Shown here: positions 13,571 to 21,838 of the stretch, in pieces
How positions within the stretch are numbered: position 1 is the first letter of the stretch
Layout of the letters: each line of letters begins with the position of its first letter
Assembly: GCA_016290835.1 (NCBI GenBank)
Contig: JAEEVG010000013.1
Span: forward strand, 1-47,399
Direction: 5' to 3'
DNA length: 47,399 nt
Source of the DNA: Bacteroidales bacterium
Lineage (GTDB): Bacteria > Bacteroidota > Bacteroidia > Bacteroidales > UBA932
Notes under the pieces: model-generated
Told to the model about the DNA's origin: nothing
Seen by the model: the letters and a program-made list of their open reading frames with translations, nothing else
Database searches by the model: none
Position numbers and translations under genes: made by a program

Positions 13571-16348
13571 TCAGATGGCCGGGATGAGCTTGGCGTCCGG
13601 GACGTTCTTGAACTGGGTGGCGGCATCGCCGACGACCACGATCACCATCTTGTCGACATCCAGATACTCGGCCGCCTGGGCCTTGATGTCCTCGAGGGTC
13701 ATCGCGCTCACCACATCCTCCTCCTTGGCGACAAAGTCGTCGGGCAGGTTGTAGTTCCGGATCCTGGAGAGGAGGCTCACGAGGCTGGCGGAGGTCTCGA
13801 ATGCGGAGGCGTTCGAGCGGAGCATGGAATCCTTCACACCGTCAAGCTTGGCCTGGGTGTAATCTCCGCCGAAGTCATCGATGATCTCCTTGAACAAGGA
13901 GACGGACTCCTTGGTGGAGCTGCCCTGCACGCTCGAGGCGGCGTGGAAGTAGCCGGTCTCGAGGTTGGAGGTGAAGCCGGAGCTGGCACCATAGGTATAA
14001 CCCCGCTGCAGACGGAGCACCTCGAAGAGACGGCCGGCGGAACCGGCGCCGAGCTTCTCGTTGAGCACTTCGAGCTGGTAATAGTCGGGATCGCTGATCT
14101 TCTTGCCGGGGCCGATGATGTAGATATAAGACTGCTTCGAGCCCGGGAAATCGATGAAGTAGGTGCCGGGAGCGGCGCTCTGCCCGATGGTGATCTCCGG
14201 GACCGCCACTTCGGCGCCATCCCACTTGGCGAGCACGGCGAGGGCCTTCTTGACCGCCGGAAGGGTGATGTCGCCCGCGATGTCGATGTGCGTATTCTTG
14301 GGAGAAAGCGTGGCGTAGTAGGCCTTGATGTCATCCAGGGTGATGGCGTCGATGCTCTCGTCGGTCGTGAAGTCCGTATAGACGCAGTCGCCGAGCCAGA
14401 GCGTCGTCGCGGCCCGGGAGCCGAGCGAAGTGATGCTCGTGTGGGCGTTGCGGATGGAAGATTTCTCGACCTTTACGGCGCGGTCGAATGCGGCCTCGTC
14501 GAATCCGGGCTTGGTGATCATCTCATAGACGATGTCCATCACGGCCGGGAGATTCTTGGTGAGCGAGCTCACGGAGATGTTGGTGGACTTGGTGCCGCTG
14601 CTCACGCGGGCGCTGGCGCCGAGTTTGCGGAGCGCCTGCTCCAGCTCGACGGCCGTGTGCTCGGCGGTGCCCTCGTTCATCATACTGGCGTTGATGGAAG
14701 CCACGCCCCGCTTGCCGGCGGGATCCAGCAGGGAACCGCCGTCGATGGCGATGGTGAGATTGACCATCGGGATCTCGTTCTGGGTGATACCGGCGACCTC
14801 AATCCCGTTGGCGAGCTTGGTCCGCCAGATGGCGGGAATGTTGGTCTTGGGCGGGTTGGGCAGGTAGGCGGGCTCGACGCTGCGGTCGATCTTGGACGGG
14901 GTGTGTTCGTAGTCATCGTCCACGACGGCGCCGGCGACGCTCTTCATCGTCTGCTTGCTCTGGTCCTCCATGATGAGTTTCGCGGGCTCGCTGCCCTCGA
15001 TGGCAAGTTCGACCTGTCCCTGCGGGACGGCCACCACGGCCACGTAGTTCTGGCCTTTGACATACTTGTTGTACACCCGCATCACATCCTCGGCGGTCAC
15101 CTTGTTGAAGTCGGCGATGTCGTCGATGAACTGGTCGGCCTTGCCGTAGAACTCATTGCTGCGGGCGAGCATCTGGGCCTTGCCCAGCACGCTGCCGAGC
15201 CGGCGGTACGCCGAAGTCTCGTTCTCCGCCTTCAGCGTGGCGAGCTCCTCCTCGTCGACACCGTTGGCCTCGAAGTCGGCCATGGCCTGCTCGACGGCAG
15301 CCATGATGAGGTCGATGTCCACGCCCGGATAAGCGGTGGTGCTGATGCTGATCTGGCCTGCGCTCTCGCGCGTGCCGTTGCTGGCGGAAGCGCGGGGAGC
15401 GAGGTTCTTCTCGACGATGTTCTTGTAGAGCGGGGAGTTCTTGCCGCGGCCGAAGAGGCTGCAGAACGCGCTGATCGCCGCCTCGTCCTCGTGGCCGTCC
15501 GCCACGCCGGACCAGCAGATCTCGACGGCGGGCATAGAGGCGAACTGATCCTCGTAGTAGAGTTTCTTGGTCTCGTCGAGCGTGACGTCCCACACGGCGG
15601 GCTTTTCAACCGGGTGGCTCGGGATCTCGGCGAAGTACTTCTCGATCAGGGCCTTGGCTTCCTTCGGGTCGAAATCGCCGGCCAGGCAGAGGGTCGCATT
15701 GGAAGGAACGTAGTAGGTGGCGTAGAACTCCTTGACATCCTCGACGGTGGCGGACTTGATATCGTCGAACTCGCCGATGACCGTCCAGCTATAGGGGTGC
15801 CTCTTCGGGAAGAAGTTCTTGCTCATCACGTCATCCATCATACCGTAGGCGTTATTGACCTCGGTCTGGCGCTTCTCGTTGCAGATGACGTCGATCTCGC
15901 GCTCGAGGCCGCTCTGGGTCACGGTGTTGATGAAGAAGCCCATACGGTCGGACTCCATCCAGAGGATCTTCTCCAGGGCATCGCGGGGGACGCACTCATA
16001 ATAAACGGTGACGTCGTTGGAGGTGCCGCCGTTGAAGGTACCGCCCATATCCGCGATCTTGTTGAAGAAGGCGTTGCGCGGGAGATTCTCGGAACGCTGG
16101 AAGAGCATGTGCTCGAAGAAATGGGCAAAACCCGTCTTGCCTTCTTTCTCACGGGCGCTGCCGACGTGGAAGGCAATGGCCTGGGCGACGATGGGATCGC
16201 TGTGATCCTCGTGAAGGACGACCTTGAGACCATTGTCCAGGGTGTACTCCTCATAGTCGATGTGCATCGTGTCGTTTCCGCTCTTGCAGGAGACAAAAGC
16301 AGCGACAACGGCGACAAAGACCGCAACAAACTTGATTGCTTTTCTCAT
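13571..16348 (-). CDS. M16-family zinc peptidase lipoprotein
   Basis: This 925-residue protein has a signal peptide with a lipobox-like end (AAFVSC, Cys21). The N-terminal half is an active M16 (insulinase/pitrilysin-type) domain with the inverted zinc motif HFFEH at 76-80 and the downstream Glu region ICNEKRQTEVNNAYG. A second M16 domain (about 480-925) lacks the HxxEH motif, as usual for the partner half. Tandem halves in one chain are normal for periplasmic Bacteroidetes M16 proteases, which clear peptides. It is transcribed alone from the promoter near 16389-16396 and shows no link to the neighbouring surface-protein cassettes beyond position. Confidence 0.92.
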   Translation of the reverse strand: MRKAIKFVAVFVAVVAAFVSCKSGNDTMHIDYEEYTLDNGLKVVLHEDHSDPIVAQAIAFHVGSAREKEGKTGFAHFFEHMLFQRSENLPRNAFFNKIADMGGTFNGGTSNDVTVYYECVPRDALEKILWMESDRMGFFINTVTQSGLEREIDVICNEKRQTEVNNAYGMMDDVMSKNFFPKRHPYSWTVIGEFDDIKSATVEDVKEFYATYYVPSNATLCLAGDFDPKEAKALIEKYFAEIPSHPVEKPAVWDVTLDETKKLYYEDQFASMPAVEICWSGVADGHEDEAAISAFCSLFGRGKNSPLYKNIVEKNLAPRASASNGTRESAGQISISTTAYPGVDIDLIMAAVEQAMADFEANGVDEEELATLKAENETSAYRRLGSVLGKAQMLARSNEFYGKADQFIDDIADFNKVTAEDVMRVYNKYVKGQNYVAVVAVPQGQVELAIEGSEPAKLIMEDQSKQTMKSVAGAVVDDDYEHTPSKIDRSVEPAYLPNPPKTNIPAIWRTKLANGIEVAGITQNEIPMVNLTIAIDGGSLLDPAGKRGVASINASMMNEGTAEHTAVELEQALRKLGASARVSSGTKSTNISVSSLTKNLPAVMDIVYEMITKPGFDEAAFDRAVKVEKSSIRNAHTSITSLGSRAATTLWLGDCVYTDFTTDESIDAITLDDIKAYYATLSPKNTHIDIAGDITLPAVKKALAVLAKWDGAEVAVPEITIGQSAAPGTYFIDFPGSKQSYIYIIGPGKKISDPDYYQLEVLNEKLGAGSAGRLFEVLRLQRGYTYGASSGFTSNLETGYFHAASSVQGSSTKESVSLFKEIIDDFGGDYTQAKLDGVKDSMLRSNASAFETSASLVSLLSRIRNYNLPDDFVAKEEDVVSAMTLEDIKAQAAEYLDVDKMVIVVVGDAATQFKNVPDAKLIPAI

Positions 16349-16388
16349 AATGTATTGATTGTTAATTGAAGATTTTCATTCGGGAAGG

Positions 16389-16396
16389 CAAAGATA
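16389..16396 (-). promoter_or_regulatory. -7 element for the M16 peptidase gene
   Basis: The minus-strand bases TATCTTTG match TAnnTTTG about 40 nt before ATG 16348. A TTGC further upstream is a weak -33 candidate. Confidence 0.55.
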
Positions 16397-16449
16397 GTCT
16401 CTTGCCGCCTTATTTGCAAGCGCGGCCCCGCTGAAGTTCGAGTCCTTTC

Positions 16450-16545
16450 GTAAGTCACGCTGTCACAAGATACCCTTGGAATAATGTAAATAATTGTTTA
16501 GCTTTGACTTTTGGAGCCCGTTCCACCCTGAAATTGAATTCTTCT
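16450..16545 (+). pseudogene. Decayed right end of an IS30-family element
   Basis: Translation of the bases from about 16450 gives R-K-S, then PLE, stop, CK, stop, LFSFDF, the same C-terminus as the IS30 transposase relic at 27607-27672 (RKSLGYRTPLEYCKQLFNFDF). The two stops show decay. The following DNA, TTTTGGAGCC up to TTGAATTC, aligns with the right terminal repeat region of the 27.7 kb element. The remnant ends just upstream of the triple-FISUMP lipoprotein gene. Confidence 0.55.
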
Positions 16546-16562
16546 CTCAATTTTTTATCGAT

Positions 16563-19500
16563 ATGAAAGCAACACACGGTTTTCTTCTTCTGTCCGTCCT
16601 GGCGGTGTTGGGTTACTCCTGTACGGTGCGCCAGCTGGACGAGGCCGCGACTCCGCTCCCGGAAGGGACGGAGCTGAGCTTTACGGCGACCCTGGACGAC
16701 GAGGCCCTGACGCGTTCCACCCTGGGGAACAATTATTCCTTCCTTTGGAGTCCCGGCGAACAGGTGAATCTCTTCTACGGGAATGGCGGCAATACGCCGG
16801 GCAGTCTGTTCGTTTCGCAGAACTCGGTGCCGGCCTCGTCGGCAGTCTTCCTGGGAAATATCACGGCATTCACGGGCGGCGGTGAAGGAAACGCGCAGTT
16901 CTCCTTCTGGAGCATCTCTCCCTACGCCCAGTCGAACCGTTGCGACGGTACTTCCGTACAGGCCACCCTGCCGACGGTGCAGCAGGCCGTGGAGGAAAAC
17001 TTCGCAGACAACACGATGCTGCTGGTGGCCAACTCGCCGGGCCTGGCGCTGTCGTACCGCCACGTGGGAACCTTCCTCCGGGTATGCGTGACGAATGCGG
17101 ATATCGTGTCCATCACTTTCAAGGGCAACAGCGGTGAGATCGTGGGCGGCCGCGTGTCGGTGACGATGGACACAAACGGCAAACCCGTGTGGTCTCCGAT
17201 CGAGGGCGAAGGCTCGACTTCGGTGCGCCTGGAGGGTCCGGACGGGGGATGCTTCGTGCCCGGGAAGTATTACCTCCTTACCTTCCTGCCGCAGACCTTC
17301 CAGGACGGCTGGTCGCTGGTCTTTGAGAAATCGGATGGCAGTGTGGGCAAGTACACCAAGACAGGGTCGGCCACCTTCGTGCGCGCGAGTTCGAAGAATG
17401 CGAGCAACCGCGATGTCGACCTGACTTACATTCCGATGTACGTCCAGATGGGGCCGAATTTCTTCTGGGGCAGGATGAACCTCGGCGCCACCAGTCCGGA
17501 GGAGTACGGCGACTACTTCGCCTGGGGCGAGACCTCACCGAAGGATGACTACTCTTGGGCGACCTACACCCACATGCAGGCCGGCAAGGCCCACCCGTAT
17601 TACATCAACAAGTACACCGTCGCGGACAATAAGACGGCTGCCATCTGGTATGACGGAGACACGTTCATCGGCGATAATGGCGACGGCGTGGAGCATAAGG
17701 ATTTGGCATCCTATGATTATGCTGACGATGCGGCCCGGATTATCTGGGGAAGCACCTGGCGCACGCCGACTGACGTCGAATGGACCTGGCTTCGGCAGAA
17801 CTGCACCTGGACCTGGACGGCTGATTATGAAGGGACCGGGACGGCCGGTATTGTCGTAACGAGCAATGTCACCGGCTTCGAGGGCAACAGCATCTTCCTT
17901 CCCGCCGCGGGCTCACGGTACGGTACCGGTTTCGCAGATGTTGTTGGCTCCTGCGGGTACTACTGGTCTTCCTCCATCTTAAAGCGCGGCACTGACGGCG
18001 CAAATGTGATGTACTTTGATTCCGAAGACGCGTTCAGGAGCCTCTGCAGCCGCCTCAACGGGTTGTCGGTCCGTCCTGTGTATGGCAGAAGCGCCACGGT
18101 CCCTGTAACGGATGTGTCCTTTAAAGTCGATAACTACGCCGTGCTGAATGGAGGAACCACCGCATTGACTGCAACCGTTGCACCGGAGGACGCCACGAAC
18201 CAGAACCTCATCTGGACCAGTTCAGACTCGTCGGTGGCCAGCGTCTCCCCGACCGGCGTCGTGACCGGAAAGAAAGTAGGAACGACGACCGTCACCGCCC
18301 GGACAGTGGATGGTGGATTTACGGCAACTTGCACGGTGACGGTGATTCCCAATGCTTCCTTTGTTGACATGGGCAACGGCACCATATGGGCGACCTGCAA
18401 TGTCGGGGCCGGCAGTCCTGAGGAAAGTGGTGGATATTATGCTTGGGGCGAGACCACGATGAAACTCAGTTATTCATGGTCTAACTATGCATACGGTACT
18501 TCCTCTAACTTGACTAAGTACAATTCTTCTGATAAGAAGACCTATCTTGAAAGCGTGGACGATGCCGCGACTGCCAATATGGGTAGCAACTGGCGGATGC
18601 CTAGTCAAAATGAATGGTTGGCGATGAAAAACAACAGCGTATGGAACTGGGGAGAGATGAACGGAAAGAAAGGGTACATTGTCAAGAGCAGTATTACTGG
18701 CTATGAAAACAGTATCATCTTCCTGCCTGCTGCAGGACGATACTATAGTTCTGGTTTCGACAGTATCCGTACCGCCTATTGGACAGCGAATCTATCTGGC
18801 GTAGGCTCGGAAAATGCGAGATGTTTCTATATTTCTTCTAGTACTTACGCTCTCACCAACTTTAATCGTTACATCGGATGTACCGTCCGTGCCGTCTACG
18901 ATCCCCGGCAATTCATTGGCGGCCGCGAGTGTGTGGATATGGGGAACGGCCTGAAGTGGGCCAAGACGAACATCGGTGCGGACAGTCCGGAGGAGTACGG
19001 CGACTATTTCTGCTGGGGTGCAACGGCTACCCAGGCAAGTTACTTCTGGCTCTACTATCCTTTCATGCAGTCCGGCAAGTCCGATGAGAATTACATTACC
19101 AAGTATACCTTCGCGGACAATAATAAACTTGGCATCTGGTATGACGGAGACACGTTCATCGGCGATAATGGCGACGGCGTGGAGCATAAGGATTTCGCGT
19201 CCTACAATTACGCTGACGATGCGGCCCGGGTTATCTGGGGAAGCACCTGGCGCACGCCGACTGACGCCGAATGGACCTGGCTCCTGGAGAATTGCACCTG
19301 GACCTGGACGGCTGATTACAAAGGGACTGGAAAGGCCGGCGTGGTCATGACGAGCAATGTTACCGGATTCGAGGGCCGCAGCATCTTCCTTCCCGCCGCG
19401 GGCGGCCGGTTCGATACCGATCTCTACCTTGATGGCTCCTCGGGGCACTACTGGTCTTCCTCCCTCGGCGAGAGCCGCACGGCCAACGCGAGGGCCGTGG

Positions 19501-19577
19501 ACTTTTCTGCCAATAGAATGGGCAGGAACTACACCGAACGCGTCGTCGGTCATTCGATCCGTCCTGTCTCGGACTAA
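16563..19577 (+). CDS. Multidomain fimbrillin-like/FISUMP3/BIG2 surface lipoprotein
   Basis: I place the start at ATG 16563 because it gives a lipoprotein signal (VLAVLGYSC, Cys20) and 1004 residues; the frame upstream is IS30 debris. Domain order: fimbrillin-like region (about 30-290), FISUMP 1 (about 293-507; MNLGATSPEEYGDYFAWGET, WRTPTDVEW, SIFLPAAG, GYYWSSS), a BIG2 bacterial Ig-like domain (about 512-596; LIWTSSDSSVASVSPTG), FISUMP 2 (about 600-795) and FISUMP 3 (about 800-1004). FISUMP 1 and 3 are nearly identical over their N-terminal halves, including a 63-bp perfect DNA repeat, but differ around the GYYWSSS region. It probably acts as a surface adhesin or ligand-binding protein. It is the first gene of an operon with two carbohydrate-active enzymes (24-nt gap to the next). 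Confidence 0.85.
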   Translation: MKATHGFLLLSVLAVLGYSCTVRQLDEAATPLPEGTELSFTATLDDEALTRSTLGNNYSFLWSPGEQVNLFYGNGGNTPGSLFVSQNSVPASSAVFLGNITAFTGGGEGNAQFSFWSISPYAQSNRCDGTSVQATLPTVQQAVEENFADNTMLLVANSPGLALSYRHVGTFLRVCVTNADIVSITFKGNSGEIVGGRVSVTMDTNGKPVWSPIEGEGSTSVRLEGPDGGCFVPGKYYLLTFLPQTFQDGWSLVFEKSDGSVGKYTKTGSATFVRASSKNASNRDVDLTYIPMYVQMGPNFFWGRMNLGATSPEEYGDYFAWGETSPKDDYSWATYTHMQAGKAHPYYINKYTVADNKTAAIWYDGDTFIGDNGDGVEHKDLASYDYADDAARIIWGSTWRTPTDVEWTWLRQNCTWTWTADYEGTGTAGIVVTSNVTGFEGNSIFLPAAGSRYGTGFADVVGSCGYYWSSSILKRGTDGANVMYFDSEDAFRSLCSRLNGLSVRPVYGRSATVPVTDVSFKVDNYAVLNGGTTALTATVAPEDATNQNLIWTSSDSSVASVSPTGVVTGKKVGTTTVTARTVDGGFTATCTVTVIPNASFVDMGNGTIWATCNVGAGSPEESGGYYAWGETTMKLSYSWSNYAYGTSSNLTKYNSSDKKTYLESVDDAATANMGSNWRMPSQNEWLAMKNNSVWNWGEMNGKKGYIVKSSITGYENSIIFLPAAGRYYSSGFDSIRTAYWTANLSGVGSENARCFYISSSTYALTNFNRYIGCTVRAVYDPRQFIGGRECVDMGNGLKWAKTNIGADSPEEYGDYFCWGATATQASYFWLYYPFMQSGKSDENYITKYTFADNNKLGIWYDGDTFIGDNGDGVEHKDFASYNYADDAARVIWGSTWRTPTDAEWTWLLENCTWTWTADYKGTGKAGVVMTSNVTGFEGRSIFLPAAGGRFDTDLYLDGSSGHYWSSSLGESRTANARAVDFSANRMGRNYTERVVGHSIRPVSD
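17642..17704 (+). repeat. 63-bp intragenic direct repeat, copy A (FISUMP 1)
   Basis: The 63 bases beginning CATCTGGTATGACGGAGACA are identical to those at 19133-19195. The offset of 1491 nt is a multiple of three, so recombination would remove 497 codons in frame. High but imperfect identity continues on the 3' side. Confidence 0.85.
19133..19195 (+). repeat. 63-bp intragenic direct repeat, copy B (FISUMP 3)
   Basis: Identical to 17642-17704; it encodes the IWYDGDTFIGDNGDGVEHKD segment of the third FISUMP domain. Confidence 0.85.
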
Positions 19578-19601
19578 AACACATATATAAGACTATCACA
19601 G

Positions 19602-21824
19602 ATGAAAAAGAAATCTTCGTTGCTGCTGGTCCTCCTGCTGCCGGTCCTGATGTCCGCCGCAGCCAAGCCCGCACCGGAATTTTTCCCGGCCCAGGACGCA
19701 AAAAATGTCAATCCGGACACCCATCTGGTCCTGACCTTCCCCGAGGCTCCCACGCTGGGTGCCAAGGGCTTCATCCGCGTCTGGGACGCCGCGACGAATG
19801 CCCTGGTGGATGAGTTGGACCTCAGCATTCCCGCCGGTCCGACGATGCCGCGTCGCTACGGTCCCGAGTGCGACTACACCAAGGTCCCCTACGACTACAT
19901 GCGGGAGAAGATGCTGACCAACCGCGACGTGCCGGCCGGCACGCCTTCCGGCGGCGCCCAGCCCGATGAGATCCAGTACCAGCTGAACATCATCGGCGGA
20001 TTCACCGACGGCTTCCACTTCCATCCGGTCATCATCCACGACAACGTGGCCACGATCTACCTCCACAACAATATGCTGGAATATGGCCACGAGTACTATG
20101 TGACCATCGACAAGAGCGTCTTCAAGGCGACGGGTTGGAGCGGCATCAAAAAGGGCGCCTGGAAGTTCTCCACCAAGCGCGCGGGTCCGACCGACCTGAC
20201 CCAGCTGAACGTCCGTGCGGACGGCCGGGGCGACTTCAACACCCTGCAGGGAGCGCTGGACTACACGCCGGATTTCTCCGACAAGACCATCTTCATCACG
20301 GTCGCGGAAGGAGATTACGAAGAGATCGTCTATTGCCGCAACAAGAGCAACCTGATCATCCAGGGCGCCGGCATGGACAAGTCCCGCGTCCACTACGAGA
20401 ACGACGAGGTATTCAACCCGCATCCGCTGAACATCAAGACCAACGAGAAGCGCGGCACCTATCCGTCCCGCCGGGCCGCGGTCTTCTTCGACAACTGCCG
20501 TGACATCGTGCTGCAGGATATCACCTTCGAGACCTGCCCGAAGGGCCAGGCCGAGGGCCTGCTGCTGTGCGGCGAGCGCATCGCGCTGTACCGGGTGCAC
20601 ATCATCGGCGGCGGTGACGCACTGCAGTCCAACGGCACCGTCTATATGGAAGATTCCGTCCTGGACGGCGGGCTGGATTCGATCCTGGGCCGCGGCAGCC
20701 TCTTCGCCTACCACTGCCAGATCCGCAATTCGGGCGGCGCGGCCAGCTGGGTCCGCAACTTCTCCCCCGACCACGGCGACATTTTCGTCGAATGCCATTT
20801 CGAGGGCACGGGCGCGCGTCCGCTGTCGTTCAGCCGCAGCCGCGGCTATCCTGACGCCGAGTTCGTGCTGATCAACTGCACCACGCGCAACGTCAGCCCC
20901 ATCGGCTGGGAAAGCTTCGAGAAATCCGCCCACGCCTGGGAATACAATACGCGCGATGCGGATACGGGCGAATTGGCGGACTTCTCCGGGCGGAACGAGA
21001 ATTCGCGCCGGCTGGATCCGGTGGCGGACGCGGAGATCATCCGCAATTACTCCGATCCGGCCTACATCCTGAACGGGTGGCAGCCGCTGCGCGCCCCGAA
21101 GGTCGTCGAACTGTGGCCGGACGGCGCGCCCAATGACAACGGACTGACAGGAGAGGAGTACCGCAACGAGAATTTCCGCATCACCAACGTGACGGTCCCG
21201 ACGCTGACAGTCTATCCGGCGCCGCATCCCAACGGCCAGGCGGTCGTCGCCTGCCCGGGCGGCGGATACCGCCACCTCTCCTTCGAGACCGAGGCTTCGT
21301 GGATGGCGCAGTGGTTCAACGACCAGGGCATCACCCTGGCGGTGCTGAAATACCGCATGCCGAACGGGCACATGGAGTGCCCGATCAGCGATATCAAGCG
21401 GGCGATGGAAGTGATGCATGAGCACGCCGCCGAATGGGGCGTCGATCCGGCCAAGATCGGTGTCCAGGGCAACTCTGCGGGCGGTCATCTGATCGCAGCG
21501 CTGTCCACGGGATACGACAAGCCCGAGCAGCGTCCGGCTTTCCAGATCATGTTCTACGGCGCCCTGACAATGGAGCAGGGCGGACTGATCGAGAAGGTCA
21601 CGGCCCAGACGCCGCCGGCATTCATCCTCTGCTCGCAGGACGACCCGATCAGCGTGGACAGCAGCCTGCAGTACATGGCGGCGCTGAAGAATAAGCGCGT
21701 CCCGTCCTCAACCCTGCACATTTACGCCGGCGGCGGGCACGGATGGGGATTCAAGGACAGCTTCGTCTACAAGGAACAGTGGACTTCCGAGCTCGCTGCC
21801 TGGCTGCGGGAAATCAATAATTGA
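19602..21824 (+). CDS. Pectinesterase (CE8-like)-alpha/beta-hydrolase esterase fusion
   Basis: The 740-residue product has a signal peptide (to about residue 21), an Ig-like region (about 24-195; NVNPDTHLVLTFPEAP), a parallel beta-helix pectinesterase-like domain (about 200-490) and a C-terminal esterase (about 500-740). In the helix, QLNVRADGRGDFNTLQGALD is a pectinesterase start. Q317 (GQAEG), D339 (GGGDALQ) and D359 (GGLDSILGRG) fit the oxyanion Gln and the two catalytic Asp positions, with R412/R414 near the usual Arg. The esterase has CPGGGY, nucleophile S625 (GNSAGG), D680/D681 and H713 (GGGHGWGF). It probably removes methyl and acyl esters from pectin-like polymers in the periplasm or outside. 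The esterase half is a close paralogue of the PUL gene at 34673-35584. Confidence 0.85.
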   Translation: MKKKSSLLLVLLLPVLMSAAAKPAPEFFPAQDAKNVNPDTHLVLTFPEAPTLGAKGFIRVWDAATNALVDELDLSIPAGPTMPRRYGPECDYTKVPYDYMREKMLTNRDVPAGTPSGGAQPDEIQYQLNIIGGFTDGFHFHPVIIHDNVATIYLHNNMLEYGHEYYVTIDKSVFKATGWSGIKKGAWKFSTKRAGPTDLTQLNVRADGRGDFNTLQGALDYTPDFSDKTIFITVAEGDYEEIVYCRNKSNLIIQGAGMDKSRVHYENDEVFNPHPLNIKTNEKRGTYPSRRAAVFFDNCRDIVLQDITFETCPKGQAEGLLLCGERIALYRVHIIGGGDALQSNGTVYMEDSVLDGGLDSILGRGSLFAYHCQIRNSGGAASWVRNFSPDHGDIFVECHFEGTGARPLSFSRSRGYPDAEFVLINCTTRNVSPIGWESFEKSAHAWEYNTRDADTGELADFSGRNENSRRLDPVADAEIIRNYSDPAYILNGWQPLRAPKVVELWPDGAPNDNGLTGEEYRNENFRITNVTVPTLTVYPAPHPNGQAVVACPGGGYRHLSFETEASWMAQWFNDQGITLAVLKYRMPNGHMECPISDIKRAMEVMHEHAAEWGVDPAKIGVQGNSAGGHLIAALSTGYDKPEQRPAFQIMFYGALTMEQGGLIEKVTAQTPPAFILCSQDDPISVDSSLQYMAALKNKRVPSSTLHIYAGGGHGWGFKDSFVYKEQWTSELAAWLREINN

Positions 21825-21838
21825 CCGGGGGCACATAG

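Noticed and set aside
16494-16562. N-terminal extension of the triple-FISUMP lipoprotein from a TTG start
   Set aside because: The extra residues are the translated IS30 transposase tail (LFSFDF) and would bury the lipoprotein signal. ATG 16563 gives a normal signal peptide.
17642-19577. Diversity-generating retroelement target in the FISUMP domains
   Set aside because: The variable YWSSS-adjacent loops recall such targets, but no reverse transcriptase or template repeat is visible in the window. Duplication and drift explain the differences.
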